In this document: one piece after another, positions 38,895 through 48,188 of the stretch
How the letters are laid out: every line of letters begins with the position of its first letter
Position numbering within the stretch: position 1 is the stretch's first letter
Notes under the pieces: model-generated
The model's database searches: none
What the model was told of the DNA's origin: nothing
The model's input: the letters and a program-made list of their open reading frames with translations, nothing else
From: an uncultured Hyphomicrobiales bacterium
Lineage (GTDB): Bacteria > Pseudomonadota > Alphaproteobacteria > Rhizobiales > Beijerinckiaceae
Length of the DNA stretch: 64,000 bases
Direction of reading: 5' to 3'
Assembly (NCBI GenBank): GCA_903847605.1
Contig: CAINED010000090.1
Location: 1-64,000 of the forward strand
Made by a program: the position numbers and the translations under genes

Positions 38895-40094
38895 TCACTT
38901 CATCTGCTTCAACGCGAGCCTCATCGACAGATAGGCTCCAAGAGCTGCCGCGACGGCGACCCAGATCCACTCCGCCGCGGCATATCCCCATGCGCCGATG
39001 ATGAACGCCTGCGGCCAGGGCAGCGCATAGATCGCTGTATAAAAGGATGCCGTGTTGACGGCTTGCGGTCCGGCGCGATCGCGCGGTTCGAGCCCCTCGA
39101 CGACCCAGGCCGAGACCACCGGAAACATCACGGAATTGCCGAAACCGAAAAAGGCCGCGCCTACGCCCATGACCATCGAGTCCTGCGCGAGCACGATCAG
39201 CAGATAGCCCAAGCCATAAGAGAACAGGCCTGCCGTCACCAGGATGCGCGGCGAGAAGCGCGCCAGCGCGCGCATGCCGACGAAGCGGATTGCGATCAAC
39301 GCGATGGACGAGGGCACGAAGAAGGCGGCGAGCGCGAAGTTGCGCTGATGGAGATCCGCCGCGAGATAATTGACGGAAAAGCCGTAGAGGCCGCCGCCGG
39401 CGAAAATCACGATATAGGGCAGCAGCAACCGGCGCTGGAACGCATTGCCGAGATTGAGGCCACCCGTGTTGCGCGGGCGCGTCGCGTCGCGCAATCCGAA
39501 CGTGAAGGCGATGGCGAGCACACTGGGTATGGCGGCCTCGATGAACAGCGCCGTTTCGCCGAAACGCTTCATCGTCCATTCGCCGAGCGGCGGCGCAAAG
39601 GCTGCCGCCAGCGGAATGACCGCCGAATAGACCGTGACGAAATAGACAAAGCGCTTCGGCGTGATGCGGCTCTGCACATAGACCAGTCCGGCCGGCATGG
39701 CGGCGCCGACGCCAAAGCCCTGAATGACGCGCGAGGCGAGCGCCAGCCAGAAGTCGTCGCGTGTAAAGGCAAACGCGCCCATGCCGAGCGCCGTCAGAAG
39801 AAAGGCTATGCGCGCCGTGTTCAACACGCCGAGCCGCGCGCAGGCGGCGCTCGACAGCAACGCCCCGGCGATGCAGGGAATGGCGAAGAGCGACAGGAGC
39901 AATCCCGTCGCCTGCAACGAGTGTCCGTTGTTGTCGAAAACGATGGCGAGCAGCGCCGAATAGTTATGCGTCACCGAAAACAGGAATGCGGCGAAACACA
40001 TGGCCGCAAATTCGATGCGCGCCCGTCGGTCGATGAAACCGGCCTCGCGTGCGGCGGCGTCGCCTGCGCTTTGCGCCGGTTGCGGCGTCGTCAT
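38895..40094 (-). CDS. MFS transporter
   Basis: 399-residue major facilitator with about 12 hydrophobic segments. It shows a first-helix start IEFAAMCFAAFLFSVTHNYSALL (split by Thr/His) and motif-A-like residues after helix 2. The substrate is unknown; drug or metabolite export is likely from its size. ATG 40094 overlaps the holC stop (ATGA), so it is translationally coupled to the replication gene upstream, which is unusual and may reflect insertion next to holC. Confidence 0.88.
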   Translation of the reverse strand: MTTPQPAQSAGDAAAREAGFIDRRARIEFAAMCFAAFLFSVTHNYSALLAIVFDNNGHSLQATGLLLSLFAIPCIAGALLSSAACARLGVLNTARIAFLLTALGMGAFAFTRDDFWLALASRVIQGFGVGAAMPAGLVYVQSRITPKRFVYFVTVYSAVIPLAAAFAPPLGEWTMKRFGETALFIEAAIPSVLAIAFTFGLRDATRPRNTGGLNLGNAFQRRLLLPYIVIFAGGGLYGFSVNYLAADLHQRNFALAAFFVPSSIALIAIRFVGMRALARFSPRILVTAGLFSYGLGYLLIVLAQDSMVMGVGAAFFGFGNSVMFPVVSAWVVEGLEPRDRAGPQAVNTASFYTAIYALPWPQAFIIGAWGYAAAEWIWVAVAAALGAYLSMRLALKQMK

Positions 40095-40540
40095 GCCTTC
40101 TTGTCCCAGCCGCCGTTCTCGTTCTGCTGCCAATAGGCGAGCGCGTGCCCGTCATCCTTCAGCGCTTTCCATTGCGTGCGCGCCTCGGCGAGGCTTTCGT
40201 CATCGTTGCCGTCGAAGAGCAGGATCGTGCGGTCGTAGGCGTCCTGCGCCACGACCTTCGCGCCATCGACAAAGAAGCGAATTTTCGCAGCGTTGGGGTT
40301 CTCATCCCCTGACGTGAGATAAACCGGCTGCATCGACGGCTCGCCGTCATGCGGCGTGCCATGGGCGAGAAAGCTTTCGTCCGAATAGGTCCACAGGAGA
40401 TCGTCGAGCGCGCGCAGGCGTTCCTCGTTCGCCGTCTGCACCACGGCGCGCCATCCACGCTCAAGCGACTTTTCGAGCAATGACGGGAGCACTCGTTCCA
40501 GCGGCTGGCGCGTCAGGTGATAGAACCAGATTTCCGCCAT
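40091..40540 (-). CDS. holC: DNA polymerase III chi subunit
   Basis: 149-residue clamp-loader accessory protein that links the polymerase III holoenzyme to SSB. It has the family N-terminus EIWFYHLTRQPLERVLPSLLEKSLERGW (broken by variable residues), LLWTYSDESFLAHG, and DRTILLFDGNDDESLAEARTQWK. It lies between a secreted hypothetical gene and the MFS gene, downstream of pepA; the pepA-holC link is typical for the class. Confidence 0.93.
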   Translation of the reverse strand: MAEIWFYHLTRQPLERVLPSLLEKSLERGWRAVVQTANEERLRALDDLLWTYSDESFLAHGTPHDGEPSMQPVYLTSGDENPNAAKIRFFVDGAKVVAQDAYDRTILLFDGNDDESLAEARTQWKALKDDGHALAYWQQNENGGWDKKA

Positions 40541-40553
40541 GATGGTCGCCTTG

Positions 40554-41081
40554 TCAGGGCGTATATTCGACGAGGATGAAAGTGCGGTCGTTACGCGTCC
40601 AGATCAGGCCGAGATCGCCGGCTTCGCCAGCGTGACGCTCTACCTTGCCGGCCACGACATGGTCCTCGCGCTCTGCGGAGCCGCGCAGATAGTCCGCCGC
40701 TTCGGCGGTCATCGACTGGATTTCGCGCGACGCGTGGCTGGCGCTCCAGCGCAGCTTGTACACCGACGCCTGCTGCTGGATGCGATAGAATGCGTCGCGC
40801 AAGGGCGGCGTCGAAGGCTCCTGAATGCGCGCCTCGAAACGCACGAAGCGGTCGCCATTGCAGATGAGCTGGCTGTCGACGCGCTGCTTCACCACCATGT
40901 CGCGCTGATCGCCGCGCCCCGCGCCGCCACCGACGACGACCGGCCGCACGAATTTCGGATCGAGTTCCGGCAGGGACTTCTGCATATGGGCCATAAAGCC
41001 TTCGCAGGATGTCGCCGCCATGGCTCCGCCCGCAGGCAGAACGAGGAAGGCTGATATGGCGAAAGCATAAAGACGGCGCAT
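40554..41081 (-). CDS. Hypothetical secreted protein
   Basis: 175 residues with a signal peptide MRRLYAFAISAFLVLPAGGAMA followed by ATSCEGFMAHMQKSLPELDP. No family is recognised. The mature part has two Cys (TSCEG, LICNG) that could form a disulfide and a charged C-terminus ending WTRNDRTFILVEYTP. It lies between pepA and holC with 13-23 bp gaps, so it is probably in one transcript with them. ATG 41081 gives a clean signal peptide. Confidence 0.75.
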   Translation of the reverse strand: MRRLYAFAISAFLVLPAGGAMAATSCEGFMAHMQKSLPELDPKFVRPVVVGGGAGRGDQRDMVVKQRVDSQLICNGDRFVRFEARIQEPSTPPLRDAFYRIQQQASVYKLRWSASHASREIQSMTAEAADYLRGSAEREDHVVAGKVERHAGEAGDLGLIWTRNDRTFILVEYTP

Positions 41082-41104
41082 GTTCCGACCCGGCGTAAAA
41101 CTCG

Positions 41105-42649
41105 TCACTTCTCGTAATGCGCGGCGACCAGTCTGTCGAGGAGCCGAACGCCCCAGCCCGAGCCCCAGCTCTGGTTGATATCGTTCGAGGGCGAGGACAT
41201 ACCGGTTCCCGCGATGTCGAGATGCGCCCAGGGCGTCTTGTTGACGAAGCGTTGCAGGAACTGCGCGGCGGTGATCGAGCCGGCGAAACGCCCGCCGATG
41301 TTCTTCATGTCCGCGAATTTAGAATCCAGCATCTTGTCGTAGCCGGGCGACAACGGCAGCCGCCACACTTTCTCGCCGGTCGCCTTGCCGGTGGCGGCGA
41401 GGCGCTCGCTCAACTCGTCGTTGTTGGAGAAGAGGCCCGCATGCTCATTGCCGAGCGCGACGAGGATCGCCCCGGTCAGCGTCGCCAGATTGATCATGAA
41501 CTGCGGCTTGTACTTGTCCTGAATGTACCAGAGCACGTCGGCGAGAACGAGACGTCCCTCGGCATCCGTATTGATCACTTCCACGGTCTGGCCGGACATC
41601 GACTTCACGATATCGCCGGGACGCTGGGCATTGTGGCCGGGCATGTTCTCGACAAGGCCGATGGCGCCGATGATGTTGGCCTTCGCCTTGCGCAAAGCGA
41701 AGGTGCGCATGAGACCGGTAACGCAGGCGGCGCCGGCCATGTCGCCCTTCATGTCTTCCATGCCGGCCGCAGGCTTGATGGATATGCCACCGGTATCGAA
41801 CGTCACGCCCTTGCCGATGAAGGACACCGGCTGCGCCTTGCCGCCGCCGTTCCAGCGCATCACGACCATGCGGGACTCGTTGATGGAGCCCTGCCCCACG
41901 CCGAGCAGCGTATTCATGCCGAGTTTCTGCATGGCCTTCACGTCGAGGATATCGACCTGCACGCCGAGCTTGCGCAGTTCGGCGGCGCGCTTTGCAAATT
42001 CCACGGGCGTCAGGACGTTCGCCGGTTCGTTGACGAGATCGCGCGCGGCAATCACGCCCTCGACGATCGCGTCCTGAACGACGGCCGCACGTTTCACGGC
42101 GGCGGGATCGGCGACGCCGACGGTCACGTCGATCGCCTCGGGACCTTTCGTGTCCTTGCTGTCTTTCTTCTTCGTCTTGTAGGTCTCGAACTTGTAGTGG
42201 CGCAGGCGCATGCCCGCCGCCAGCGCCGCGCCTTCGTCCGCACTCGCCCCGTGCGGCGGATCGAACAGCACCGAGACCTTGCAGGCGCTTGAAAGCTTGG
42301 CCATCAGCGCGCCGCCGGCCAGCGCATCCTTCGGCTGGGGCGGCAGATCCTTTTCGTCTTCCTTGCGCACCGTGCCGAGAACAATGAGGCGATCGAAGGC
42401 AAGGCCATGCGGGGCGAGAATGTCGAGCGAGGAGCCGACATTGCCCTTGAATTTCGTGGCCTTCGCCGCGCGATCCACTGTTTCCTTGGCGCCGCCGAGG
42501 AGCTTTTTCGTGCCCACGGAGAGTTCGCCATCCTTGCCGGCGAAGACGACCAAAACGGTCGGCGTGCCATCCGCTTTCACGCCCCGTCCGGGCTTCGGCG
42601 CCGCAATCTGGCTGAAGGGCGCGAAACGGATGGTCAGTGTGGTGGACAT
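41105..42649 (-). CDS. pepA: Leucyl aminopeptidase (PepA, M17)
   Basis: 514-residue cytosolic dinuclear-metal exopeptidase that removes N-terminal residues. The C-terminal catalytic domain has the M17 signature [12 protein letters not shown], plus [19 protein letters not shown] (shortened) with the metal-binding Asp/Lys and MKGDMAGAA. The N-terminal macro-like domain is present. ATG 42649 follows GAGGAAC. It is the first gene of a minus-strand unit with a secreted protein, holC and the MFS gene. Confidence 0.97.
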   Translation of the reverse strand: MSTTLTIRFAPFSQIAAPKPGRGVKADGTPTVLVVFAGKDGELSVGTKKLLGGAKETVDRAAKATKFKGNVGSSLDILAPHGLAFDRLIVLGTVRKEDEKDLPPQPKDALAGGALMAKLSSACKVSVLFDPPHGASADEGAALAAGMRLRHYKFETYKTKKKDSKDTKGPEAIDVTVGVADPAAVKRAAVVQDAIVEGVIAARDLVNEPANVLTPVEFAKRAAELRKLGVQVDILDVKAMQKLGMNTLLGVGQGSINESRMVVMRWNGGGKAQPVSFIGKGVTFDTGGISIKPAAGMEDMKGDMAGAACVTGLMRTFALRKAKANIIGAIGLVENMPGHNAQRPGDIVKSMSGQTVEVINTDAEGRLVLADVLWYIQDKYKPQFMINLATLTGAILVALGNEHAGLFSNNDELSERLAATGKATGEKVWRLPLSPGYDKMLDSKFADMKNIGGRFAGSITAAQFLQRFVNKTPWAHLDIAGTGMSSPSNDINQSWGSGWGVRLLDRLVAAHYEK

Positions 42650-42766
42650 GTGTTCCTCATTGCGCTGAAAACGGCCGTAACGGATGAATCGGCTTTCGCG
42701 CCGGGTTATACCATCGGAAAGCACGGCGCGCTGATCTAGCACGCGAAGGTGAACGCCGGAGGGGCC

Positions 42767-43693
42767 ATGCTCAGGGATATCAAGCTTTCGGACGGATTTT
42801 TCCCCGGTTTTCGCGCCTTCGACGCCGATGTCGGCAACGGCATCACCTTGCGCGGGCGCACGGGCGGCAAGGGCCCGCCGCTCCTCCTGCTGCATGGCTA
42901 TCCGCAGACGCACGTCATGTGGCACCTCGTGGCGCCGATCCTCGCGCAGGATTTCACGGTCGTCGTCGCGGATTTGCGCGGCTATGGCGACAGTTCAAAG
43001 CCGGCGAGCGATGCGCAGCACATGCCCTATTCCAAGCGCGAGATGGGCAAGGACATGGCGGCGCTGATGGACCTTCTGGGCCATCGCCGTTTCCTGGTTG
43101 CAGGACATGATCGCGGCGGGCGCGTGGCGCATCGCCTCGCGATGGACCATGCGGATCGCGTCGAAAAAATCGCCGTGCTCGATATCGCGCCGACGCGCGA
43201 AATGTATCGCAACACAACGGAAGCGTTCGCGCGCGCCTACTGGCACTGGTTCTTTCTCATCCAGCCCGCCGATTTCCCCGAGCGCATGATACTGGCGGAT
43301 ACCGACGCCTACTGGTCGCGAAAATCCAAAACCGGGTCGAAGACCACCGATGTCTTTGCGCCCGAAGCGCTGGCCGAATATCTGCGCTGCTTCCGCGATC
43401 CCGCCTGCGTGCATGCATCCTGCGAAGATTATCGCGCCGGCGCGAGCATCGACATCGTGCATGACGACGAGGACGGAACGCAAAAACTGCCGATGCCCTT
43501 GCATGTGCTCTGGGGAAAAAAAGGCGCCATCGAAAAATGTTTCGACGCGCTGGCGCTGTGGCGGCAGCGCGCGGAGCATGTAACTGGCCTTGCCATGCCC
43601 GGCGCGCATTATCTCGCGGAGGAATTGCCGGAGGAGACGGCGCGCGCGTTAAGCGCCTTCTTCAAGGCGGATGCCCGACAGGAGCACGCATAG
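42767..43693 (+). CDS. Alpha/beta hydrolase, haloacetate-dehalogenase-like
   Basis: 308-residue hydrolase closely patterned on fluoroacetate dehalogenase. [15 protein letters not shown] carries the oxyanion region, and [16 protein letters not shown] carries Asp as nucleophile plus the two Arg that bind the carboxylate. [17 protein letters not shown] has the His-Trp of the halide pocket, [11 protein letters not shown] is conserved, and GAHYLAEE holds the catalytic His. The Asp nucleophile separates it from Ser esterases. Actual substrates may be other haloacids or esters. ATG 42767 follows GGAGG. Confidence 0.82.
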   Translation: MLRDIKLSDGFFPGFRAFDADVGNGITLRGRTGGKGPPLLLLHGYPQTHVMWHLVAPILAQDFTVVVADLRGYGDSSKPASDAQHMPYSKREMGKDMAALMDLLGHRRFLVAGHDRGGRVAHRLAMDHADRVEKIAVLDIAPTREMYRNTTEAFARAYWHWFFLIQPADFPERMILADTDAYWSRKSKTGSKTTDVFAPEALAEYLRCFRDPACVHASCEDYRAGASIDIVHDDEDGTQKLPMPLHVLWGKKGAIEKCFDALALWRQRAEHVTGLAMPGAHYLAEELPEETARALSAFFKADARQEHA

Positions 43694-43710
43694 CCCGGCC
43701 CCTCCCGCTA

Positions 43711-44121
43711 CTACAGGAGCCCAGCGAGCCGAGCAGCCATCATTGTCTGTGCCGCAAATCCCACCAGATAAACTGGCGTACGCAGCCATGGTACGCCGAG
43801 TGTATAGATGCAGAAGTGACAGAGACGCGCGAAGAAATAGACTTTCGCAGCGAGCACCGTCGTGGGCGAACTTGCGCCGAGCACCTGAATCGCAAGAGCA
43901 AACATACCAAAAACCGCAAGGTTCTCGACGGCGTTCGTGTGCGCCCTGATGGCTCGTTGTGCCCATGCGGCAAGGGTCGGCTGGTCGTGATAGGGATCGC
44001 GAAAGGCAGCATAGGGCTTCATCTCGACAATGCGCATCGCGATATGCGGCACCCAGAAAATCGAAGTCATAAAGGCCGTAGCCAACGCCCAGTAAAGCTC
44101 CCCCGTCATTGCGTGCAACAT
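43711..44121 (-). CDS. MAPEG family membrane protein
   Basis: 136-residue protein with four hydrophobic segments, of the glutathione-related MAPEG group (eicosanoid and detoxification enzymes). Typical features are LPHIAMRI-like helix 1 and AWAQRAIRAHTNAVENLAVF, whose Arg/Asn/Glu pattern binds glutathione in the family. It is divergent from an HxlR regulator, a common repressor-target arrangement. ATG 44121 follows GGGAGA. The substrate is unknown. Confidence 0.85.
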   Translation of the reverse strand: MLHAMTGELYWALATAFMTSIFWVPHIAMRIVEMKPYAAFRDPYHDQPTLAAWAQRAIRAHTNAVENLAVFGMFALAIQVLGASSPTTVLAAKVYFFARLCHFCIYTLGVPWLRTPVYLVGFAAQTMMAARLAGLL

Positions 44122-44228
44122 CGAATATCTCCCGTCTAACGGTTTCCTTTCTGACGTTGTTCGGCGATAGTAGGAAGTAGGCAGTAATGTTGCCGATAGT
44201 GTCCTGTTTTTCACTAGGAGGCGCGATC

Positions 44229-44567
44229 ATGACCCGCAAACAAAGGCATTCTGCTTATGTCGATTGTCCTGTGGAAGCGACGCTGGATGTGATCGGCGGC
44301 AAATGGAAAGGCGTAATCCTGTTCCTGCTGTTTGACGGAACAAAACGATTCGGCGAGTTGCAAAGACTGCTTACTAAAGTGACGCAACGCACGCTGACGA
44401 ACCAATTGCGCGAGTTGGAAGCCGATGGGCTGATCGAACGCCGCGTGTATCCGCAAGTGCCGCCAAAGGTCGAGTACAGCCTGACTGCGAGGGGAGTTTC
44501 CCTGAAGCCTGTATTGCTCGCCATGCGGGACTGGGGGCAAGTTTACATTCTGGAAGATGCGGCCTAG
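44229..44567 (+). CDS. HxlR-family transcriptional regulator
   Basis: 112-residue winged-helix regulator with the HxlR hallmarks [53 protein letters not shown] (with K/V variations) and [10 protein letters not shown] single N-terminal Cys, common in redox- or aldehyde-sensing members, is at CPVE. Start at 44229 after AGGAGG. The 107-bp region shared with the divergent MAPEG gene holds two direct CGATAGT copies that could be its operator. It ends 28 bp before the tartrate dehydrogenase gene. Confidence 0.9.
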   Translation: MTRKQRHSAYVDCPVEATLDVIGGKWKGVILFLLFDGTKRFGELQRLLTKVTQRTLTNQLRELEADGLIERRVYPQVPPKVEYSLTARGVSLKPVLLAMRDWGQVYILEDAA

Positions 44568-44595
44568 ACGGAAAATTCTTTCGGGGAGACTTTGC

Positions 44596-45672
44596 ATGAC
44601 ATCGAGCAACAGACGCTATCGTATCGCTACCATCGCCGGCGACGGCATCGGCAAGGAAGTCATGCCGGAGGGTCTGCGCGTGCTCGAGAAAGCCGCGTCG
44701 CGCTTTGGTTTCTCGATCGAACTCGACACGTTCGAATTCTCCTCCTGGGATTATTACGAGAAGCACGGACGCATGCTGCCGGAGGACTGGAAGGCGCAAA
44801 TCGGCAGCCATGACGCAATCTTTTTCGGCGCGGTCGGATGGCCTGAAAAGATTCCCGATCACATCTCCCTGTGGGGCTCGCTTTTGATGTTCCGGCGCGA
44901 GTTCGATCAATATGTGAATCTTCGCCCCGTGCGCCTCATGCCTGGCGTGCCCTGCCCGCTCGTGGGCCGCAAGCCCGGCGACATCGACTTCTTAGTCGTG
45001 CGCGAAAATACCGAGGGCGAATATTCGTCCATCGGCGGCAAGATGTTCGAGGGCACCGACCGCGAAATGGTGATGCAGGAAACGGTGATGACGCGCAAAG
45101 GCGTCGACCGCGTGTTGAAATACGCTTTCGACCTCGCGCAAAACAGGCCGAAGAAACATCTCACGTCCGCAACAAAATCGAACGGCATTTCCATCACCAT
45201 GCCCTATTGGGACGACCGCGTGGCGGCGATGGCGAAAAACTATGGCGATGTGAAAGTCGACAAATATCATATCGACATTCTCACCGCGAATTTCGTGCTG
45301 CATCCCGACTGGTTCGATGTGGTCGTCGGCTCCAACCTCTTCGGCGACATTTTGAGCGATCTCGGCCCCGCCTGCACGGGAACCATCGGCATCGCGCCCT
45401 CGGGCAACATCAATCCCGAAGGCGATTTCCCCTCGCTGTTCGAGCCCGTGCATGGCTCCGCGCCTGACATCGCGGGGCAAGGCATCGCCAATCCCATCGG
45501 GCAGATCTGGTCGGCGGCCATGATGCTCGATCATCTCGGCGAAAAAGAAGCCGCCGCCGCCATCGTGGCGGCCATCGAGCGCTCGCTTGCGACGCCGAAC
45601 GGGCGCACGCGCGATCTGGGCGGCATGCTGAACACGTCCAGCGCGGGCAAGGTTGTGGCCGCAGAAATTTGA
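44596..45672 (+). CDS. ttuC: Tartrate dehydrogenase / decarboxylase
   Basis: 358-residue NAD-dependent beta-decarboxylating dehydrogenase of the isocitrate/isopropylmalate family. IATIAGDGIGKEV opens the fold; AVGWPEKIPDHISLWG and MFRREFDQYVNLRPVRL are the tartrate/malate-type substrate blocks. Catalytic residues lie in VRENTEGEYSS and KSNGIS, and the Mg site is in VVGSNLFGDILSDL. The NAD region is EPVHGSAPDIAG. It acts on tartrate or D-malate. ATG 44596 has GGGGAGA. HxlR upstream may control it. Confidence 0.9.
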   Translation: MTSSNRRYRIATIAGDGIGKEVMPEGLRVLEKAASRFGFSIELDTFEFSSWDYYEKHGRMLPEDWKAQIGSHDAIFFGAVGWPEKIPDHISLWGSLLMFRREFDQYVNLRPVRLMPGVPCPLVGRKPGDIDFLVVRENTEGEYSSIGGKMFEGTDREMVMQETVMTRKGVDRVLKYAFDLAQNRPKKHLTSATKSNGISITMPYWDDRVAAMAKNYGDVKVDKYHIDILTANFVLHPDWFDVVVGSNLFGDILSDLGPACTGTIGIAPSGNINPEGDFPSLFEPVHGSAPDIAGQGIANPIGQIWSAAMMLDHLGEKEAAAAIVAAIERSLATPNGRTRDLGGMLNTSSAGKVVAAEI

Positions 45673-45706
45673 CATGAACTCCAAATTGCAGAGACAGCTA
45701 AAAGTC

Positions 45707-45726
45707 GATATTATGGATAGAATATC
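45707..45726. promoter_or_regulatory. Palindromic operator candidate of the first toxin-antitoxin module
   Basis: GATATT-N8-AATATC inverted repeat 20 bp before the antitoxin ATG, in a locally AT-rich patch. Antitoxins of this class usually bind such palindromes to repress their own operon. Confidence 0.55.
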
Positions 45727-45746
45727 TATTTTGGACACACTGCCAA

Positions 45747-46028
45747 ATGCGCGTTTCTTCTCTCGAACTTCACCAGAAGCTCGGTCAGACCATCGACCGT
45801 GCCCGTATCGAACCTGTCGTCGTGACGAAGCACGATCACGACCATGTGGTGATCCTTTCCGCGGAAAGATACGCGGAAATGGAGCTTTCGTTTCGGCGCG
45901 CGCGCCGCACAGGCTCGTTGAGCGAACACGAGCGTTCCGCTGCGCAAGCTGCCCGCGTCCCGAACAAGAAAGAGCGTGAGCGCTATCTTGCCAGGCTGCA
46001 GGCGGCTGACGAAAAATCCCGTAAATGA
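45747..46028 (+). CDS. Phd/YefM-type antitoxin
   Basis: 93 residues. The N-terminal Phd/YefM DNA-binding fold starts RVSSLELHQKLGQTIDRAR, followed by VVVTKHDHDHVVILSAERYAEM, the diagnostic motif for this family. A basic, probably disordered C-terminus (KKERERYLARLQAADEKSRK) would wrap the toxin. Its stop overlaps the next ATG (ATGA), so the toxin is translationally coupled. Confidence 0.82.
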   Translation: MRVSSLELHQKLGQTIDRARIEPVVVTKHDHDHVVILSAERYAEMELSFRRARRTGSLSEHERSAAQAARVPNKKERERYLARLQAADEKSRK

Positions 46029-46465
46029 GTTTGCCGGAGCCATTGCCGGGACTTGTCCTGCGCTACCATTATTTGTGGGCGCGCGAAGCCGAAGCAGGCG
46101 CTGAATCCGGCGCGAAAGCTCGCCCCGCCGCGGTGGTCATGACCATCACCAAGACCGCCGAAACGCCGGCCCGCGTCTTTGTTTTGCCGATCACCCATTC
46201 ACAACCGAAAGGCGCTGTCACTGCCATCGAGATTCCGGAGCCTATTGCTCGCGCCGCGGGGCTGGATCAGGCACGCAGCTGGATTGTGATCTCCGAATTC
46301 AACGAATTCAATTGGCCCGGTTTCGATCTCGACGCCATTCCCGGCCGAAAGCCCCGCTCGTTCGCCTATGGGTTTCTGCCGCCCCGATTTTTCGCGATGA
46401 TCCGCGATCGCTGGCTCAAGCTGGACGCCGAAAGAAAGACCATCGCGGTCACGAGAAACGATTGA
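46025..46465 (+). CDS. PemK-like toxin
   Basis: 146 residues, larger than the usual 110-residue MazF. LPGLVLRYHYLW, ARPAAVVMTI, VFVLPITHSQP and EIPEPIARAAGLDQARSWIVISEFNEFNWPG (split) fit the SH3-like fold of growth inhibitors of the PemK type, which are ribosome-independent RNases in known members. The ATG overlap with the antitoxin supports a toxin role. Assignment rests on fold-like pattern and context, without proof of activity. Confidence 0.65.
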   Translation: MSLPEPLPGLVLRYHYLWAREAEAGAESGAKARPAAVVMTITKTAETPARVFVLPITHSQPKGAVTAIEIPEPIARAAGLDQARSWIVISEFNEFNWPGFDLDAIPGRKPRSFAYGFLPPRFFAMIRDRWLKLDAERKTIAVTRND

Positions 46466-46590
46466 CGAGGAGCTTCGCGCGCTGGCGGGAGGGCGCTCGC
46501 GTGATAGCGCAAGCGGACCATTCGGTTGCACGGGCGAGGAATTTCGGACAACTTTCGGAGTTACGGGTCAAGCTCGACGGGAGGTCCAAA

Positions 46591-47766
46591 ATGCACGCAT
46601 TCTCAGGTCTATTCTCGCTGTTGCTGGCCATCGTCATCGTCAATCAGCCAATCGCAGTCAATGCCGCTCCCTACCCGCCAGCCGATCAGCAAAGGCCGCC
46701 ACTCTCGCTGAAGGCGCACGGGATTTTTTGGGCGGGGGGAAAGGTCGTCAAACGCACGCGCGTTGGTACGCAGCCCGCGGGCGACAGGAAGGAAGCGCCC
46801 TATCGCGAGCAGGATATTCTCGTCGGTCAGGCCTATGTCGAATATTTCATTCCCTCCGAATTGCGGAACGGGGCGAACACTCTGCCCATCGTGCTGGTGC
46901 CGGGCGGCGCGCTTGTCGGCGTTCACTTCCTGACGACACCGGACGGGCGCGAGGGTTGGGCGCATTACTTCGTGCGACGCGGCTTTCCCGTTTACATCGT
47001 CGATGTACCCGGCCGTGGCCGCGCCGGGTTCGACCCCGATGCCTTCAACAATGTGCGCGAAGGCGCGGCCGAGCCGAAGTCGCAGCCGGAATTACGCATG
47101 TGGGACAGTTCATCCTGGCTCGAATGGAATCAGGGTCCATTGCCCGCCCCATCGCATGGTCCGCGCGATCCCAATTGCATCGGCAACGACGCGCGCGATC
47201 CCAAGGCGCCGCCGGTCTATTGCAATGGCGATCTGATGCCCGCGCTCGATCCCGAGGGCTACGCGCATTTTCTTGCCGCGCATGTGCCGGAAGGCCCTGT
47301 AGCGGGCGGCCCCGCAGCCGGTGTGCTGGAAGCCATCCGCAAGATCGGCCCGGCCATATACATCGGCCATTCGCAGGCGGGCGCCTATGGCGGCGCGCTT
47401 GCCAATCAAAATCCCGATCTCTTCAGGGCGATGATAGGCATCGAGCCGGCGGGTGTGTGTGCGGTTTCGCCGAAGGCCGAGATCAAGGGAATTGCGCGTA
47501 TGCCGGTCCTGACCATTCACGGCATCAATCAGGTTGGCCGCGCCGACACCGCGCCGTGCGTCGACACCTACGATCGCATCAACAAGGCGGGCGGCGACGC
47601 AACCTATCTGTCGCTGCCAAAGCTGCCATCCACGCCACTCTACGACCGGATCAGGCAGGCGGGCATCTGGGGCAATGGCCACATCATGATGTGGGAGACG
47701 AACAGCGACGAGATTGCCGCCCTCCTGTTGCAATGGATCGAGGAGAAGATCGAAAAGAAGCGCTGA
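46591..47766 (+). CDS. Secreted alpha/beta hydrolase (esterase)
   Basis: 391 residues: signal peptide ending AVNAAP, then an alpha/beta hydrolase with HG-type loop LVPGGALVG, strand YIVDVPGRGRAGFDPD, nucleophile elbow IGHSQAGAYGG and late His in GIWGNGHIMMWE. Two Cys-containing loops (DPNCIGND, VYCNGDLM; AGVCAV, APCVDTY) could form disulfides, fitting a periplasmic enzyme. The substrate is unknown. ATG 46591 follows GGGAGG. It sits between two toxin-antitoxin modules. Confidence 0.82.
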   Translation: MHAFSGLFSLLLAIVIVNQPIAVNAAPYPPADQQRPPLSLKAHGIFWAGGKVVKRTRVGTQPAGDRKEAPYREQDILVGQAYVEYFIPSELRNGANTLPIVLVPGGALVGVHFLTTPDGREGWAHYFVRRGFPVYIVDVPGRGRAGFDPDAFNNVREGAAEPKSQPELRMWDSSSWLEWNQGPLPAPSHGPRDPNCIGNDARDPKAPPVYCNGDLMPALDPEGYAHFLAAHVPEGPVAGGPAAGVLEAIRKIGPAIYIGHSQAGAYGGALANQNPDLFRAMIGIEPAGVCAVSPKAEIKGIARMPVLTIHGINQVGRADTAPCVDTYDRINKAGGDATYLSLPKLPSTPLYDRIRQAGIWGNGHIMMWETNSDEIAALLLQWIEEKIEKKR

Positions 47767-47880
47767 TCGAATAAAGGGAGTTTACCTGGCCGGCAGCGAA
47801 GCCGCAGCCAGTTCATTGGGCAGAGATCTCGTCGAGTTGACGCCTTGGCAACTTGACCCAACCCGCCTTCGGGCGTAAAT

Positions 47881-47906
47881 TAGTCAGACTTATAGTCAGA
47901 GTCTGA
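47881..47906. promoter_or_regulatory. Operator candidate of the phd-vapC module
   Basis: TAGTCAGA occurs twice with 12-bp spacing (47881, 47893), and TCAGAGTCTGA (47896-47906) is a near-palindrome ending 5 bp before the antitoxin ATG. It is a likely autoregulatory site for the Phd protein. Confidence 0.5.
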
Positions 47907-47911
47907 AGCCG

Positions 47912-48181
47912 ATGTCTCCCTCCCCTGCAAGATGGCCGGTGCAGGACGCCAAGGCCAGATTTAGCGAGATGCTGGACGTAGCCTTGCAGCACGGGCCGCA
48001 GGTTGTAACCCGTCACGGCAAGGACACTGCTGTCGTCATGTCCGTAAGGGATTGGCAGCGGCTTGCCCCCATGGCTCGACCAAGCCTCAAGGCGTTGCTT
48101 CTCTCGGATATCGCGAGAGGGGAAATTCCTATTCCTTCCCGCAAGAAAACGAAGCTTCGCCCGCCCCCAGACCTTTCCTGA
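47912..48181 (+). CDS. Phd-type antitoxin
   Basis: 89 residues. WPVQDAKARFSEMLDVALQHGPQVVTRHGKDTAVVMS (split) is the Phd/YefM N-terminal fold, and the C-terminus is basic and proline-rich (IPIPSRKKTKLRPPPDLS). It binds and neutralises the PIN toxin that starts 7 bp downstream and should repress the operon. Confidence 0.88.
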   Translation: MSPSPARWPVQDAKARFSEMLDVALQHGPQVVTRHGKDTAVVMSVRDWQRLAPMARPSLKALLLSDIARGEIPIPSRKKTKLRPPPDLS

Positions 48182-48188
48182 GGCCAGC

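Noticed and set aside
47786-47811. Hairpin CTGGC-CGGC...GCCG-CA-GCCAG after the secreted esterase as a terminator
   Set aside because: The stem is bulged and only TTCATT follows; too weak to call.
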